Positions 4,079 through 12,292 of a stretch of 23,751 nucleotides of DNA are shown piece after piece. Position 1 is the stretch's first letter; the number at the start of each line of letters is the position of its first letter. The stretch spans positions 1 through 23,751 of IMG/VR virus record IMGVR_UViG_3300017989_000443; one strand, written 5' to 3'. This DNA is from a virus. A program made the translations under genes and the position numbers. A model generated the notes under the pieces. It was given only the letters and a program-made list of their open reading frames with translations, was not told the DNA's origin and made no database searches.

Positions 4079-6588
4079 CTGTCCTCCACGGTCAAATCAA
4101 ATCCTCGCTGTGCCGCCGCCAGGGTCAAATCGCGCTCCTCAACGGTCAGCCCCAAACTGCGCCGTAGCGCCGTCAGCACCAGGCTGCGCTCCTCAGCGGT
4201 CAAAGCAAATCCCCTGGATAACGCCGTCAGCAGCACAATCCCGTCAAACAGGTACACCGCTACATCGTCAAGGCTGGTTGCGCTCTGCAGGCTGGCAACC
4301 ACCAGGCTGTGCACCATCGCCACCGCAGCATTGTCGATCTCGCTCGCACTGCTCAGCCCGGATACTGCCAGCGTATGCAGCAGGGTCGTACTCACATTGT
4401 CCAGCCCCGTCGCGCTCTGCAACCCGGCCACAATCAGGCTGTGCACCAGGTCAACCGCCGCACTCTCCAAAGCAGCCGCACTGCTCAAATCCGCAACCGT
4501 CAGGCTGTGGATCAACGTCGCCGCTGCTGTATCCAGGCTGGCGCCGCTCAGCAGCCCGGCCACAACAAGGTTATGAACCGTCCCAAAACTGATATTGTCA
4601 ATCCCCGCTGCGCTCAGCAGATCATCCACCGCCAGGGTATGCAGCAGGGTTGCCGTCACGTTATCAAGGCTCGCTCCGCTGGCTATCTCGCTTACCACTA
4701 AACTGTGAAGCAAAGTCGCAGCGACATTGTCCAGGTTTGCGCCGCTCTCCAACCCGGCAATCACCAGGCTGTGAAGGAGCGTAGTTACTGCATTTTCCAC
4801 CGCTGATGCACTGGCCGCGTCTGCCACACTCAGCGAATGCACCAACCCGGCGGTCACCTGCTCCAAAGTTGCGCCGCTGGTCAGCCCGGCTACAATCAGG
4901 CTGTGCACCAAACCGGCGGTCACATTATCCAGCGAAGAGGCGCTGCTCGCATCTTGCGCCGCCAGCGTATGAAAATACGTCAGGCCCGGCGCTTCCAGGC
5001 TCGCCCCGCTTGCTACATCGCCAACCGCAAGCGTATGCACGTATCCCACAGAAGGAGCATCCAGGCTTACCGAACTGGCCGCATCTGCAACCGTCAAATC
5101 ATGCGTAGTGCTAGTCGTGTATTCCACCGCCAGTATCGGACGCTTAGCCGCTGTACCCGAATTAGCCGAATGGAAACGGATATATTCTGTCGTGGTCGGT
5201 GCTGAATTGTCTAAATCTTCCTGACTGATCAAACCGTAATAGGTAGTTCCGTCCGTGTCAACCCAGGCTGTATTCAGGTTTCCGCTGGTATACTGCGTTT
5301 CGTCCGCCATCCCGCTGGTGTTCCTGAATATGTTGTCGTCCAGGTCTGCGGCGAGCAACCCGTCCCAAACCGTTTCTCGGTTAGCAGACGTAACCGGATC
5401 GCTGGCGCTCCAATCATATTTCAGGATCACTACGTCAAAATCTTCATTGTTGTTTAATCCCTCAACGGTCAGCTTTAGGTTTACTTGCGTGACCGTGTAT
5501 CCGTCCAGCGATGACGTATCAAATTTCAGCACGCTCCGGTAGTTGTTGTATGACCCTGTATACCTCTGCCCGACATAGACGTTAGAGTATGTATCGGCAG
5601 AATTGGTACACGTATCCCTTGCGTCTGCATACGTTGCCGATGATCCGCTCCACAATACCGCATCGGCTGTGTCGCCAGTAATGTCGGTGCTTGGGTCAAA
5701 CACAATCCCACCAGCAGGCATAGCCGCCAATTCGGGCACTCGTGCGCCCACCAACAGATAACAATTACCGTCATTGTCTTTCCAGATACGTTTGCGCAGC
5801 CGAATACTAACAGTCGGGTCGCTCTCGCTGTACGCATAATCCACCGGCAAAAAAGCCAGCAGCGCATCGGTCGCTGTGCGTAATTCGATCCCGCCGTCGC
5901 TGTCGTCAAAATCGCCGTCAATGTTTTGCAGGATCCCGTTCTTTATCCATTTCGGCACATCCGCCACATCAAGCTGGAACACAAAGCCGAAATACGTCTC
6001 AGCAGGTACGGTCGCTGGCGGTCTGTTTGCCGTTATCCAGTTTCGGGTTGTCTCACTCAGGACAACCTCCTCTTTGATCCCCCTGCCCTCAATGCGCCAG
6101 CGCACGTCTACGCCGCTCCACACATTCGCCCACGTTGCCCGAGCCTGTAACGCCTGGACGCTGCCGTCCTCATGCACGAACGGTATCGTTTCCTGCGAGA
6201 GATTTGCCCGGTTATACGTTGGTGCGCCGCCCACATCCTGCCAGGATCGTGTCGGGTAATGCAAATAACCCACACGTGCCAACCTGAACTTTAGCCAGTG
6301 TTGCCCCTTGCGCCCGCCAAAGCCTACCCAACCGTCTTGCTGCCCGTGACTTGCAATGTCCTTGCCGAGCGCATAATGCCAGCCCGCTGCCGTCACCCGC
6401 CAACCGTCAAATACGGCATTGTTCACCCGCACAGGTGACATGTTGACCTCAGCATCAAACGTGCCGCTGTCCTGCTCGCTTTCGTAATGCAAAACAGTTC
6501 CGCTGTGGATAAGGCTTTTCAGCCTGCCTCCATCGGCAAACGTCTTGGCGTGCCTTGACCGGCGCCCTACAACCTCAGACCAGGGCAT
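4075..6588 (-). CDS. large tail fibre/appendage protein with two C-terminal repeat arrays
   Basis: This 837-residue product begins MPWSEVVGRRSRHAKTF. Its start overlaps the upstream stop as TAATG. Residues 1-310 are a non-repetitive beta-rich region. Residues about 315-490 look like a DNRLRE-type beta-sandwich (YVGQRYTGSYNNYRSVLKFD, later KRPILAVEYT). Residues 496-781 are thirteen consecutive 22-residue repeats beginning H-(S/T)-L. Residues 787-837 are two and a half 18-residue repeats ending LTVEER or similar. No catalytic motif, signal peptide or Cys is apparent. The position at the end of the tail module suggests a receptor-binding or tail-tip fibre in which the repeats form a shaft; that is inference. 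The repeat-free N-terminus probably attaches to the tail. Confidence 0.75.
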   Translation of the reverse strand: MPWSEVVGRRSRHAKTFADGGRLKSLIHSGTVLHYESEQDSGTFDAEVNMSPVRVNNAVFDGWRVTAAGWHYALGKDIASHGQQDGWVGFGGRKGQHWLKFRLARVGYLHYPTRSWQDVGGAPTYNRANLSQETIPFVHEDGSVQALQARATWANVWSGVDVRWRIEGRGIKEEVVLSETTRNWITANRPPATVPAETYFGFVFQLDVADVPKWIKNGILQNIDGDFDDSDGGIELRTATDALLAFLPVDYAYSESDPTVSIRLRKRIWKDNDGNCYLLVGARVPELAAMPAGGIVFDPSTDITGDTADAVLWSGSSATYADARDTCTNSADTYSNVYVGQRYTGSYNNYRSVLKFDTSSLDGYTVTQVNLKLTVEGLNNNEDFDVVILKYDWSASDPVTSANRETVWDGLLAADLDDNIFRNTSGMADETQYTSGNLNTAWVDTDGTTYYGLISQEDLDNSAPTTTEYIRFHSANSGTAAKRPILAVEYTTSTTHDLTVADAASSVSLDAPSVGYVHTLAVGDVASGASLEAPGLTYFHTLAAQDASSASSLDNVTAGLVHSLIVAGLTSGATLEQVTAGLVHSLSVADAASASAVENAVTTLLHSLVIAGLESGANLDNVAATLLHSLVVSEIASGASLDNVTATLLHTLAVDDLLSAAGIDNISFGTVHNLVVAGLLSGASLDTAAATLIHSLTVADLSSAAALESAAVDLVHSLIVAGLQSATGLDNVSTTLLHTLAVSGLSSASEIDNAAVAMVHSLVVASLQSATSLDDVAVYLFDGIVLLTALSRGFALTAEERSLVLTALRRSLGLTVEERDLTLAAAQRGFDLTVEDR
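4078..4230 (-). repeat. 54-base coding repeats (18 residues) at fibre C-terminus
   Basis: The last 51 codons contain two full units and one truncated unit: LTALSRGFALTAEERSLV, LTALRRSLGLTVEERDLT and LAAAQRGFDLTVEDR. The pattern L-T-A-x-x-R-x-(F/L)-x-L-T-x-E-(E/D)-R is clear. The period (18) differs from the adjacent 22-residue array, so the protein changes repeat register at about residue 782. This may be a distal tip or a trimerisation module. Confidence 0.82.
4246..5103 (-). repeat. thirteen tandem 66-base coding repeats (22 residues each)
   Basis: Reading the minus strand from 5103 to 4246, I can align thirteen uninterrupted units of exactly 22 codons. The unit consensus is H-(S/T)-L-x-V-A-x-x-x-S-(G/A)-A-x-L-(D/E)-N-V-x-x-x-L-(L/V). 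Examples are HSLVVSEIASGASLDN and HSLIVAGLQSATGLDN. Two subtypes are seen, one with VAD(A/L) and one with VAGL, and they tend to alternate. The exact period and the invariant leading His favour a repeating structural fold such as a beta-solenoid or trimeric shaft. Copy number probably varies by recombination. Confidence 0.9.
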
Positions 6589-6962
6589 TAGCTCGGATCG
6601 CCAATCTCAAAATCAAACGCCGGGATATTGGCATAATCGCCATCTACCATCGCCTTGCTGGTCATGGTAGTCACCAGCAGCAGCGCGCTGGTCGATGTTT
6701 TCACCAGGGCAATATGCGTGCCCGTGCCCGTAGACAGAACTTCCACGTTGTTCTGCGCACTGACCGTCACCTTGCGCCCGCCGCCGTCGCCATTTGCAAC
6801 CGCAAAATCATCAGCATCCACCGTTACTTCCGCCAGCATGTAATCACTGGTAGCCTCGGCATAACTGGTCGGCTCTGCGCTGCAAATCGTCATCTTATTG
6901 CAGTTGTTTTCAAAATATCCAACCGCCCCATCTAATACGTCATCTGCAACCATTTTTCCCAT
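6588..6962 (-). CDS. conserved phage structural protein (fibre region), 124 residues
   Basis: AGGAGG (6970-6975) lies seven bases before ATG 6962. The sequence begins MGKMVADDVLDGAVGYFENN and continues with CSAEPTSYAEATSDYMLAEV, GRKVTVSA, a THIALVKT strand and an acidic DFEIGDPS end. I recognise this pattern (a V-LDAAL-x-x-I start, SAEPT-x-Y-x-EA, GRK-x-x-V, HVAL) as a widespread uncharacterised protein of siphovirus tail/fibre regions. It is probably a virion component or a fibre chaperone. Its TAA overlaps the ATG of the 837-residue fibre, which suggests the two are coupled. Confidence 0.75.
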   Translation of the reverse strand: MGKMVADDVLDGAVGYFENNCNKMTICSAEPTSYAEATSDYMLAEVTVDADDFAVANGDGGGRKVTVSAQNNVEVLSTGTGTHIALVKTSTSALLLVTTMTSKAMVDGDYANIPAFDFEIGDPS

Positions 6963-6973
6963 CTCAAAACCTC

Positions 6974-7687
6974 CTATTTTGCCAGGATCGCTGGCACCAT
7001 CTGTGAATATTTACCGGGCTGAAAGATATTGCTACTCCGCCCGCCAAAACCGCAACCCATAATCCAGTAATGACCGCCGGCATGATAAGTAATCTTCAAG
7101 GTCGGTCGCTCATCTGCCGTGCCATACGTCACCCCTCTCCACACGGTCAGCGTGCCCCTCGCAACCCCAACCACGTCCCAATCCTCAATGCTTGCTTTCA
7201 GCAGAATGCCGTAATTCTGCTTGCCGCCCCAGAACCATTTTTCAACCTCATCTGCGTCCAGGGTAAACGTGTACTTCCCGTTCGCAGAGCCGCTCGTAAA
7301 CTGCAATTGCCCCAAATTGGTATCCACGTCCGTGCTGGTATTGCTCCCGCCCTGCGTGCCCCAATTCAGGTTGGCGCTGTCGTCATACTGGTTCCAGGTC
7401 ACATCGCCCCAGTCAATCCCGGAGCGGATAAACCGCCAAACCTGCACGTAATGGGTGGTATTGATATCCTTGCCGGATAAATACATCTCCAGCGCCGCAC
7501 TCTCCACCCTCGATCCGCTCGGAATGGAAGATAAATCCCATTTCATCGCCGGATGGTACACGTCATAGGCAGCATCTTTTTCCGTTCCCACCCCCATGCT
7601 GGTACCAATGGTATATTGCGTATTGCCATTTGCAGGCCCGCGCAGATACGCATTAGAAGCCGGAGCATTGCTGGAAAAGAGGCTCAT
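6974..7687 (-). CDS. DNRLRE-type beta-sandwich virion protein
   Basis: The 237-residue product has the hallmarks of the DNRLRE / carbohydrate-binding-like beta-sandwich: an N-terminal AYLRG strand, MKWDLSSIPSGSRVESAALE near residue 48, a tryptophan-rich centre (WGDVTWNQYDDSANLNW), and a terminal RPTLKITY. Such domains are common on bacterial and phage surface proteins that bind glycans or polymerise as fibres. The C-terminal 35 residues are glycine-rich (YWIMGCGFGGRSSNIF). The start overlaps the upstream stop (ATGA at 7684-7687). A related domain lies inside the downstream 837-residue protein, so both may form the same appendage. Confidence 0.75.
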   Translation of the reverse strand: MSLFSSNAPASNAYLRGPANGNTQYTIGTSMGVGTEKDAAYDVYHPAMKWDLSSIPSGSRVESAALEMYLSGKDINTTHYVQVWRFIRSGIDWGDVTWNQYDDSANLNWGTQGGSNTSTDVDTNLGQLQFTSGSANGKYTFTLDADEVEKWFWGGKQNYGILLKASIEDWDVVGVARGTLTVWRGVTYGTADERPTLKITYHAGGHYWIMGCGFGGRSSNIFQPGKYSQMVPAILAK

Positions 7688-8484
7688 GCCAACCTCGCAA
7701 CGTGCAGCATGATCGTCAGGTCATACGGAGCAGTCGTACTCACCGCATCGATATCCACGTCCACAAAGCGAACGCCGCTCAAACTGCGGTAGCTGTTGTT
7801 GATAACCGCCGCCGTTGCCGCGTCTTTACTGGCATATTCGCCCGTGTCAATATACAGCTTTGTGGAGAGAATGTCATTCGAGCCGTTGTTCAATTGTATC
7901 TGTGTGCTGTTCGTAGTGCCCGCCGTGCCAACAAACGCTTCAACCCCGTAGATCGCCCAGGGTAAGTCGCTGTTCGCAAACTCATCCGGCACCGGAATTC
8001 GCATATAGGTATCCCCGGTCGCCAGCGGCCCCGGCCTATGCATACAGATCGATTTCCGCTCCCACTGCAAGCGCCGGTACGTTGTGCCATTCGAGATAAA
8101 CATGCCCATCTCGCCCCGGCCTAAAATCGCCAGGTTGTTTGCCAGGGCATAATCTTTCACGGTCAATATCTCCCCGTCCGCATCGCCCGTGTTGATGATG
8201 ATAAATACGTGGTTATCATCCGCCTCATCCGGAAGCGAAACAATCCGGCTTGCCCCGCCCGGGTCAAACAGCAGCACCGCCGTATCCGCATCGGTCAGGC
8301 TCCGGGTTGCGCTCAATGTCTCAGTCGTCACAGAAGCCGCATACGCCAACGTGCTCAAAAGCAGGTCATCCACGGCGATCTTCTTCGTCTCCGGTGCCGT
8401 GCCCACATCGGTCACAATCGCCAGCAGATCGCTGATCTCCGCTGCACTCGCCGCCGTCAATTCAGTGATTTTCTTATCCGCCAT
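7684..8484 (-). CDS. tail/head fibre-like structural protein
   Basis: The 266 residues open with MADKKITELTAASAAEISDL and continue LLAIVTDVGTAPETKKIAVD. This start (KITELTAAT-x-x-x-x-D-x-x-x-V-D, followed by TKKI-x-V-x-D-L) is a typical N-terminal module of phage tail-fibre proteins. Residues 70-125 form a beta-helix-like segment with LPDEADDNHVFIIINTGDAD, and the last 100 residues are a globular beta domain. It ends in the fibre module just upstream of the DNRLRE protein and has the weak ribosome site GGAT. Role: likely part of the tail tip. Receptor specificity cannot be read from the sequence. Confidence 0.75.
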   Translation of the reverse strand: MADKKITELTAASAAEISDLLAIVTDVGTAPETKKIAVDDLLLSTLAYAASVTTETLSATRSLTDADTAVLLFDPGGASRIVSLPDEADDNHVFIIINTGDADGEILTVKDYALANNLAILGRGEMGMFISNGTTYRRLQWERKSICMHRPGPLATGDTYMRIPVPDEFANSDLPWAIYGVEAFVGTAGTTNSTQIQLNNGSNDILSTKLYIDTGEYASKDAATAAVINNSYRSLSGVRFVDVDIDAVSTTAPYDLTIMLHVARLA

Positions 8485-8496
8485 AACGCATCCTTA

Positions 8497-10071
8497 TCAT
8501 GCAAAGTCCAGCGCAGCAGGCTTCAGGTACCAGGTGAAATAAATCACCTTCTTGATAATGTCAAAGCCAACGCCGTTGATAAAATAATCCTCATCTTCCA
8601 GCCCGGAAACATCTTCCGTCAACCGGATCCTGTCGCCAATGTCGAATGCCAGGAACATGCGCATCAGGCTTGCCGATTTGTTTGCGCAAAGCAGGATCGT
8701 ATTCACCGCCGTGAGAGGAGTTTTATAAGCCGCCAGAATATCATCCGCAACCCCGGCAATCTCAAACGGGTCATCCTGGTACTTCATGTCAATGCTCAAA
8801 ACCCGCTGGCCGTAGTCCTCAATGCTGTCATCATCCTGCGCCGCGCTCTCCACCGTGTCATACAGGTACACGCCCTTGCCCCTCGCTTGCAGCAGGGTCA
8901 CATACCCGTCAGTGCCCGCCCCGTTGGTCAGCTCATATTCCACCGCATTGGTGCCGTAGGTCGCCGTAACGGTCAGGCTGGCGGTCATGTTCGTGCCGCT
9001 GCCGTCATCCTCCGAATTGAACAGGTAATCTGTGGTTGCCACCGGCGTCACCATGTCAATCCCGCTTACCTGCGCATCCCCGTCCGGGTCCCGGTACCGA
9101 CCGGTTATCTTCACGGTCTCGCCTGCTTCCACCTTCATTGCCCGCTGCAAAGTCCACAAAACCGCAACCGAACTGTCAAACCGCCTCGGATAGGTGAGAA
9201 GCTTCACCACGTTATACACCTGGTCGCCGCTGGCCGTCTCCGCGGCTATCTGGCTGTTGTCAAACTCGCCCGTAATGCTCAGGATCGCATCCAAAATCAC
9301 CTGATCGCCGTTTTCCTGAAGCAGATCGTCACCATTCTCTTGCAGCAGGAAGCCGCCGGTCGTGATGATATTCCCCGCTGAAAGCGAAGTCTTGCCCGGT
9401 CGTGTGCTTTGCCCCTCAACCGTCAATATCTCGCCGTTGCCCCGTTCACAGCGCACGTACACATAGCCCAATTCGCTCAGCGCCAGCTTGCCAAACTCGG
9501 TCAGCGCCTTCGTCTTGGCCCGCACGGTATCAAAGACGGTATTGAAGATATACGTCCCGGTCTGGTAATCGGTCATCAGTGGAGCGGTGGGCATATTTGC
9601 CACAATCAGCGCCGCAATCTGATCAATGCGCTTCTCGGTCGTGAAAGACGGCAGATAAAGCTCGTGGATCGCCGCCTGCTCCATGTAATCGCGCACCTCC
9701 ACGAAAACCCGCTTCATTCCCAGCTTGCCGGTCTCCACCTTGATACCGCCGTAAGGCACCCGCCCGTAAAACTTGCAGTACTCGCCGCCCTCATACGTGA
9801 TAATCAACCGTCCATACATCCCCGGCCCAAATCCGCTCACGCAGTTGCTATGTCCAGGGCTGTAATAGCCTTCCAGCCCGGCGCTGTTCCCGGCGTCATT
9901 GCGCAGCGCAAACGTCAGCGTACCCGTGCCCGCAACCCTGTCCAGCGGCCCGCTCGCCCTTATCCCCCGCTTCACCGATTGAGGCGTTCCCACCAGAACA
10001 TCGCCGGTAACATCCGTCCAGCCGGCGGTCAGGTTCAATTCAAAGCGGAACGCATCCGGGAAAATACTCAT
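8497..10071 (-). CDS. distal tail / baseplate hub-like protein
   Basis: This 524-residue protein directly follows the tape measure gene, with ATG 10071 overlapping its stop (ATGA). The position is that of siphovirus distal-tail or tail-associated hub genes. The N-terminus (FRFELNLTAGWTDVTGDVLV, then GTLTFALRNDAGN) is a beta-rich module typical of such proteins. Residues about 120-300 resemble the gp27-like hub region, with RVFVEVRDYMEQAAIHELYL and TEFGKLALSELGYVYV. The C-terminal part has DDILAAYKTPLTAV and FDIGDRIRLTEDVSG, common in tail-hub proteins. A small internal duplication LLQENGD-D/LLQENGD-Q occurs near residues 242-256. There is no lysozyme or peptidase motif. Confidence 0.72.
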   Translation of the reverse strand: MSIFPDAFRFELNLTAGWTDVTGDVLVGTPQSVKRGIRASGPLDRVAGTGTLTFALRNDAGNSAGLEGYYSPGHSNCVSGFGPGMYGRLIITYEGGEYCKFYGRVPYGGIKVETGKLGMKRVFVEVRDYMEQAAIHELYLPSFTTEKRIDQIAALIVANMPTAPLMTDYQTGTYIFNTVFDTVRAKTKALTEFGKLALSELGYVYVRCERGNGEILTVEGQSTRPGKTSLSAGNIITTGGFLLQENGDDLLQENGDQVILDAILSITGEFDNSQIAAETASGDQVYNVVKLLTYPRRFDSSVAVLWTLQRAMKVEAGETVKITGRYRDPDGDAQVSGIDMVTPVATTDYLFNSEDDGSGTNMTASLTVTATYGTNAVEYELTNGAGTDGYVTLLQARGKGVYLYDTVESAAQDDDSIEDYGQRVLSIDMKYQDDPFEIAGVADDILAAYKTPLTAVNTILLCANKSASLMRMFLAFDIGDRIRLTEDVSGLEDEDYFINGVGFDIIKKVIYFTWYLKPAALDFA

Positions 10072-11936
10072 CCCTGCACCATCACAATCGCATCCCTCAC
10101 CGCCAAAGCGATCTGCTCAGGCAACACGTCCAGCTTGCTCAAAGCCGCCTGCAAACCGCTGTCACCCCCCTGCACCTGGTGAGCAGGTGTGACCTGTACA
10201 TGCTCCCCGCTCTGTACTCGGATCGGGAAGCTGTCATTCGGGTATCCAGGCGGAACGATAAAGTCAAGACCGCTCGCCCCTTCAATGCCAGGCTGGTCAA
10301 ACGATGAAACACCGCTGCCCCCAAACGAAACACTCCCGCCGCCCGTGCCCAGAAAACCCAGTAGGCCCAGGTTGCCCGTCCCGGATACATTCACCGATAG
10401 CTTCCACGTCTGGCTGGTAGGATAACTGAATACCTCGCCTAACCTGGTTGCAAACTCCCCGGTCTTGCCGATCGCCTCGCCCAGGTCAATCCCGTTGATC
10501 TTGTCCACTTCTTCTTGTGTGGTAATACCGGCGTCAATCAGCGCATTGGTCAATTCTGCCCAGCTTGTCGAACCGTCTGCAGATACCGCATTGGCAATTT
10601 CCCATGCTTCTGCGAAATCTTCCGCTGGGAGTATTCCGCTGGTGGTCAGGCCGCTCAGGTAGCCCACCGCATCAGCCATCGCATAACTCGCTTCACTGGC
10701 AAAACCGGCGTCAATGGCGATCTGTCTGATCGCCGAAGAATACACCATTGCATTTTCAGGATCGCTTTCCATCAAAGCGGTCAATTGCTCAATCTGCATC
10801 TTTGCCGCCCCGGCAGCATCCAATCCCATCAGCGCCGCTGCCAGGTCGTGGTAAGCCAGCGCCGCGTCAATCGCCTTCTGTTGCATCTTTCCGGTCGCAT
10901 TGGCAATATCCTCAGCCGTTGCCTTGAAGCCGCTCATCTGCGCGCCGGCTGCCGCAATACCTTCGGTAAATTCGGTTGTTGGCGTGAGCGCCTGCGTGAT
11001 TACATTCGTGAAGTCGTGAACGCCTTCGCTGGTCGCTTTTTGCACCGCAGCGTGCTGCTCAAGCTGAACGTCAAGATCGGCAATCGCTTTTTCGGTTGCT
11101 GCCATTGTCCAGTTAGCCTGGTTATAAACTTTGTTTGACTCCCACTGAGTCATAATTCCGGCTGCTACCGCTTCATTCAGTTTCGTTTTCAGTACAAACG
11201 TGGCGGAAAGGTGGTCAATCATTGGCGCAATGGAAGTAGATACACCTACCTTGACACTATCGACATAGTTTTTCCATGCCGTTTCCAGCGTCTGTATCTT
11301 CCCGGCGGTTGTATCCGCAATACTGCCAACCTTCTCAATCTGCGCTTCGCCTTGCTGTAAAAACGCCTCCGTAAAGGCTTCTTCAGCCGTCAAGCCGCTC
11401 TTTTTCAGGTTCTCCAGTTTCTCAGCAAACCCATCCACCGCAACCCCCAGGGAGTCAAAGCGCATGGTGGTTTTATTGGAAAGTGTCAGGGTCAACTGGT
11501 TCATATCCATGCCCAATTGCCCCGCAATGCTGGTCAAGCGCACCGCCTGGTCATGTGTTTTCACCAGCCCCAGGCTCATCAGGTCAGCAGCGCTGGCCAT
11601 TAACTCCGCATCGCTCATCAGGCCGCTGGTTGCCTTCGATAGGTCATTCATCAAGGCTGTACTGGTTGTGCCGATTGACTCCGCCAGTCTGTCAAAGCGA
11701 TTTTCGACAAGCTGCAATTGTGCCCCTTCTTTGGCGAAATCGAAAGCGGCTTTTGCAGCCATACCAACACCTGCCAGAACGCCAGCTGTGACCGCTGCTT
11801 GTTTTGCAAAACCTTGCAACGTATTCTTGAACGAACTTGCCTGCGTCTTGGTCTGATCGCCGGCCTTCTTCAGGCCCTTCTCGTAATCGCTGGAATCCAG
11901 TCCCAGCGCAACCATCAGTTTCATCAACGCGCCCAT
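10068..11936 (-). CDS. tail tape measure protein
   Basis: The 622-residue product follows the gpG/gpT-like chaperone genes directly, as tape measures do. It has the family's composition: Ala-rich helices, almost no Cys, a hydrophobic stretch near residues 45-70 (TAGVLAGVGMAAKAAFDFAK), and a long helical middle. The N-terminus (LMVALGLDSSDYEKGLKKAG) matches the classic start in which a short structured domain precedes the rod. The C-terminus reads SGLDFIVPPGYPNDSFPIRV then QSGEHVQVTPAHQ, which is typical of many tape measures. It sets tail length; about 0.15 nm per residue predicts a tail near 90 nm, on the short side for a siphovirus. No peptidase or lytic domain is visible. Confidence 0.88.
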   Translation of the reverse strand: MGALMKLMVALGLDSSDYEKGLKKAGDQTKTQASSFKNTLQGFAKQAAVTAGVLAGVGMAAKAAFDFAKEGAQLQLVENRFDRLAESIGTTSTALMNDLSKATSGLMSDAELMASAADLMSLGLVKTHDQAVRLTSIAGQLGMDMNQLTLTLSNKTTMRFDSLGVAVDGFAEKLENLKKSGLTAEEAFTEAFLQQGEAQIEKVGSIADTTAGKIQTLETAWKNYVDSVKVGVSTSIAPMIDHLSATFVLKTKLNEAVAAGIMTQWESNKVYNQANWTMAATEKAIADLDVQLEQHAAVQKATSEGVHDFTNVITQALTPTTEFTEGIAAAGAQMSGFKATAEDIANATGKMQQKAIDAALAYHDLAAALMGLDAAGAAKMQIEQLTALMESDPENAMVYSSAIRQIAIDAGFASEASYAMADAVGYLSGLTTSGILPAEDFAEAWEIANAVSADGSTSWAELTNALIDAGITTQEEVDKINGIDLGEAIGKTGEFATRLGEVFSYPTSQTWKLSVNVSGTGNLGLLGFLGTGGGSVSFGGSGVSSFDQPGIEGASGLDFIVPPGYPNDSFPIRVQSGEHVQVTPAHQVQGGDSGLQAALSKLDVLPEQIALAVRDAIVMVQG

Positions 11937-12284
11937 TTATGCGGCTCCCTCATCATCCCACTCCTCATCTTCCCGCATAAGCTCTTCCATTGCGGAGGTT
12001 TCCGCTGCTTGCGCGTTCATTGCCATTGTAAACATTGCCGCCACCTGCTTCTGTTCATCCACCGTCTGCTCCCGTTTCGGCTCAAAATGCGGCATGAACT
12101 CATCAGGGCGCACTGCCTTGCTGTTGCGCTTCCGGAAGATATTGGCTATCGTTGCCGCTGTGATCGCGTGCCCAATAAACTGGCTGTTTCCGCCGAACGG
12201 CTCCAGCGTGTAAAATGCCATCCATTCCAGCATCAGGCGGCCCGGTAATCGCTCTAAAAGCGCATCCACATCAGGCTCGCCCAT
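11937..12284 (-). CDS. tail assembly chaperone, gpT-like (DUF4035-type)
   Basis: The 115-residue reading from ATG 12284 contains DVDALLERLPGRLMLEWMAF and YTLEPFGGNSQFIGHAITAA, then TIANIFRKRNSKAVRPDEFM. This matches the DUF4035/gpT pattern (LP-x-x-x-L-x-EWMAYY-x-LEPFG, IAN-x-x-RK, P-x-DFMP). No Shine-Dalgarno sequence precedes the ATG, and the in-frame sequence upstream (RRFAFRLALAM) continues the family's N-terminus back into the preceding gene. I therefore think it is made mainly as the C-terminal half of a gpG-gpT fusion by -1 frameshifting at 12314-12320, giving about 250 residues. The product coordinates tail tube subunits on the tape measure and is not in the virion. The C-terminus is acidic (EEWDDEGAA). 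Confidence 0.85.
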   Translation of the reverse strand: MGEPDVDALLERLPGRLMLEWMAFYTLEPFGGNSQFIGHAITAATIANIFRKRNSKAVRPDEFMPHFEPKREQTVDEQKQVAAMFTMAMNAQAAETSAMEELMREDEEWDDEGAA

Positions 12285-12292
12285 CGCCAGCG

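Noticed and set aside
4246-5103. Regular 66-base repeats that might suggest a CRISPR array
   Set aside because: The units are contiguous without spacers, are in frame with a long ORF, diverge at synonymous sites and translate to a clear 22-residue repeat.
8209-9381. Open reading frame of 390 codons on the plus strand opposite the tail hub gene
   Set aside because: Same reasons: shadow of the minus-strand gene with low-complexity His/Arg composition and no family similarity.
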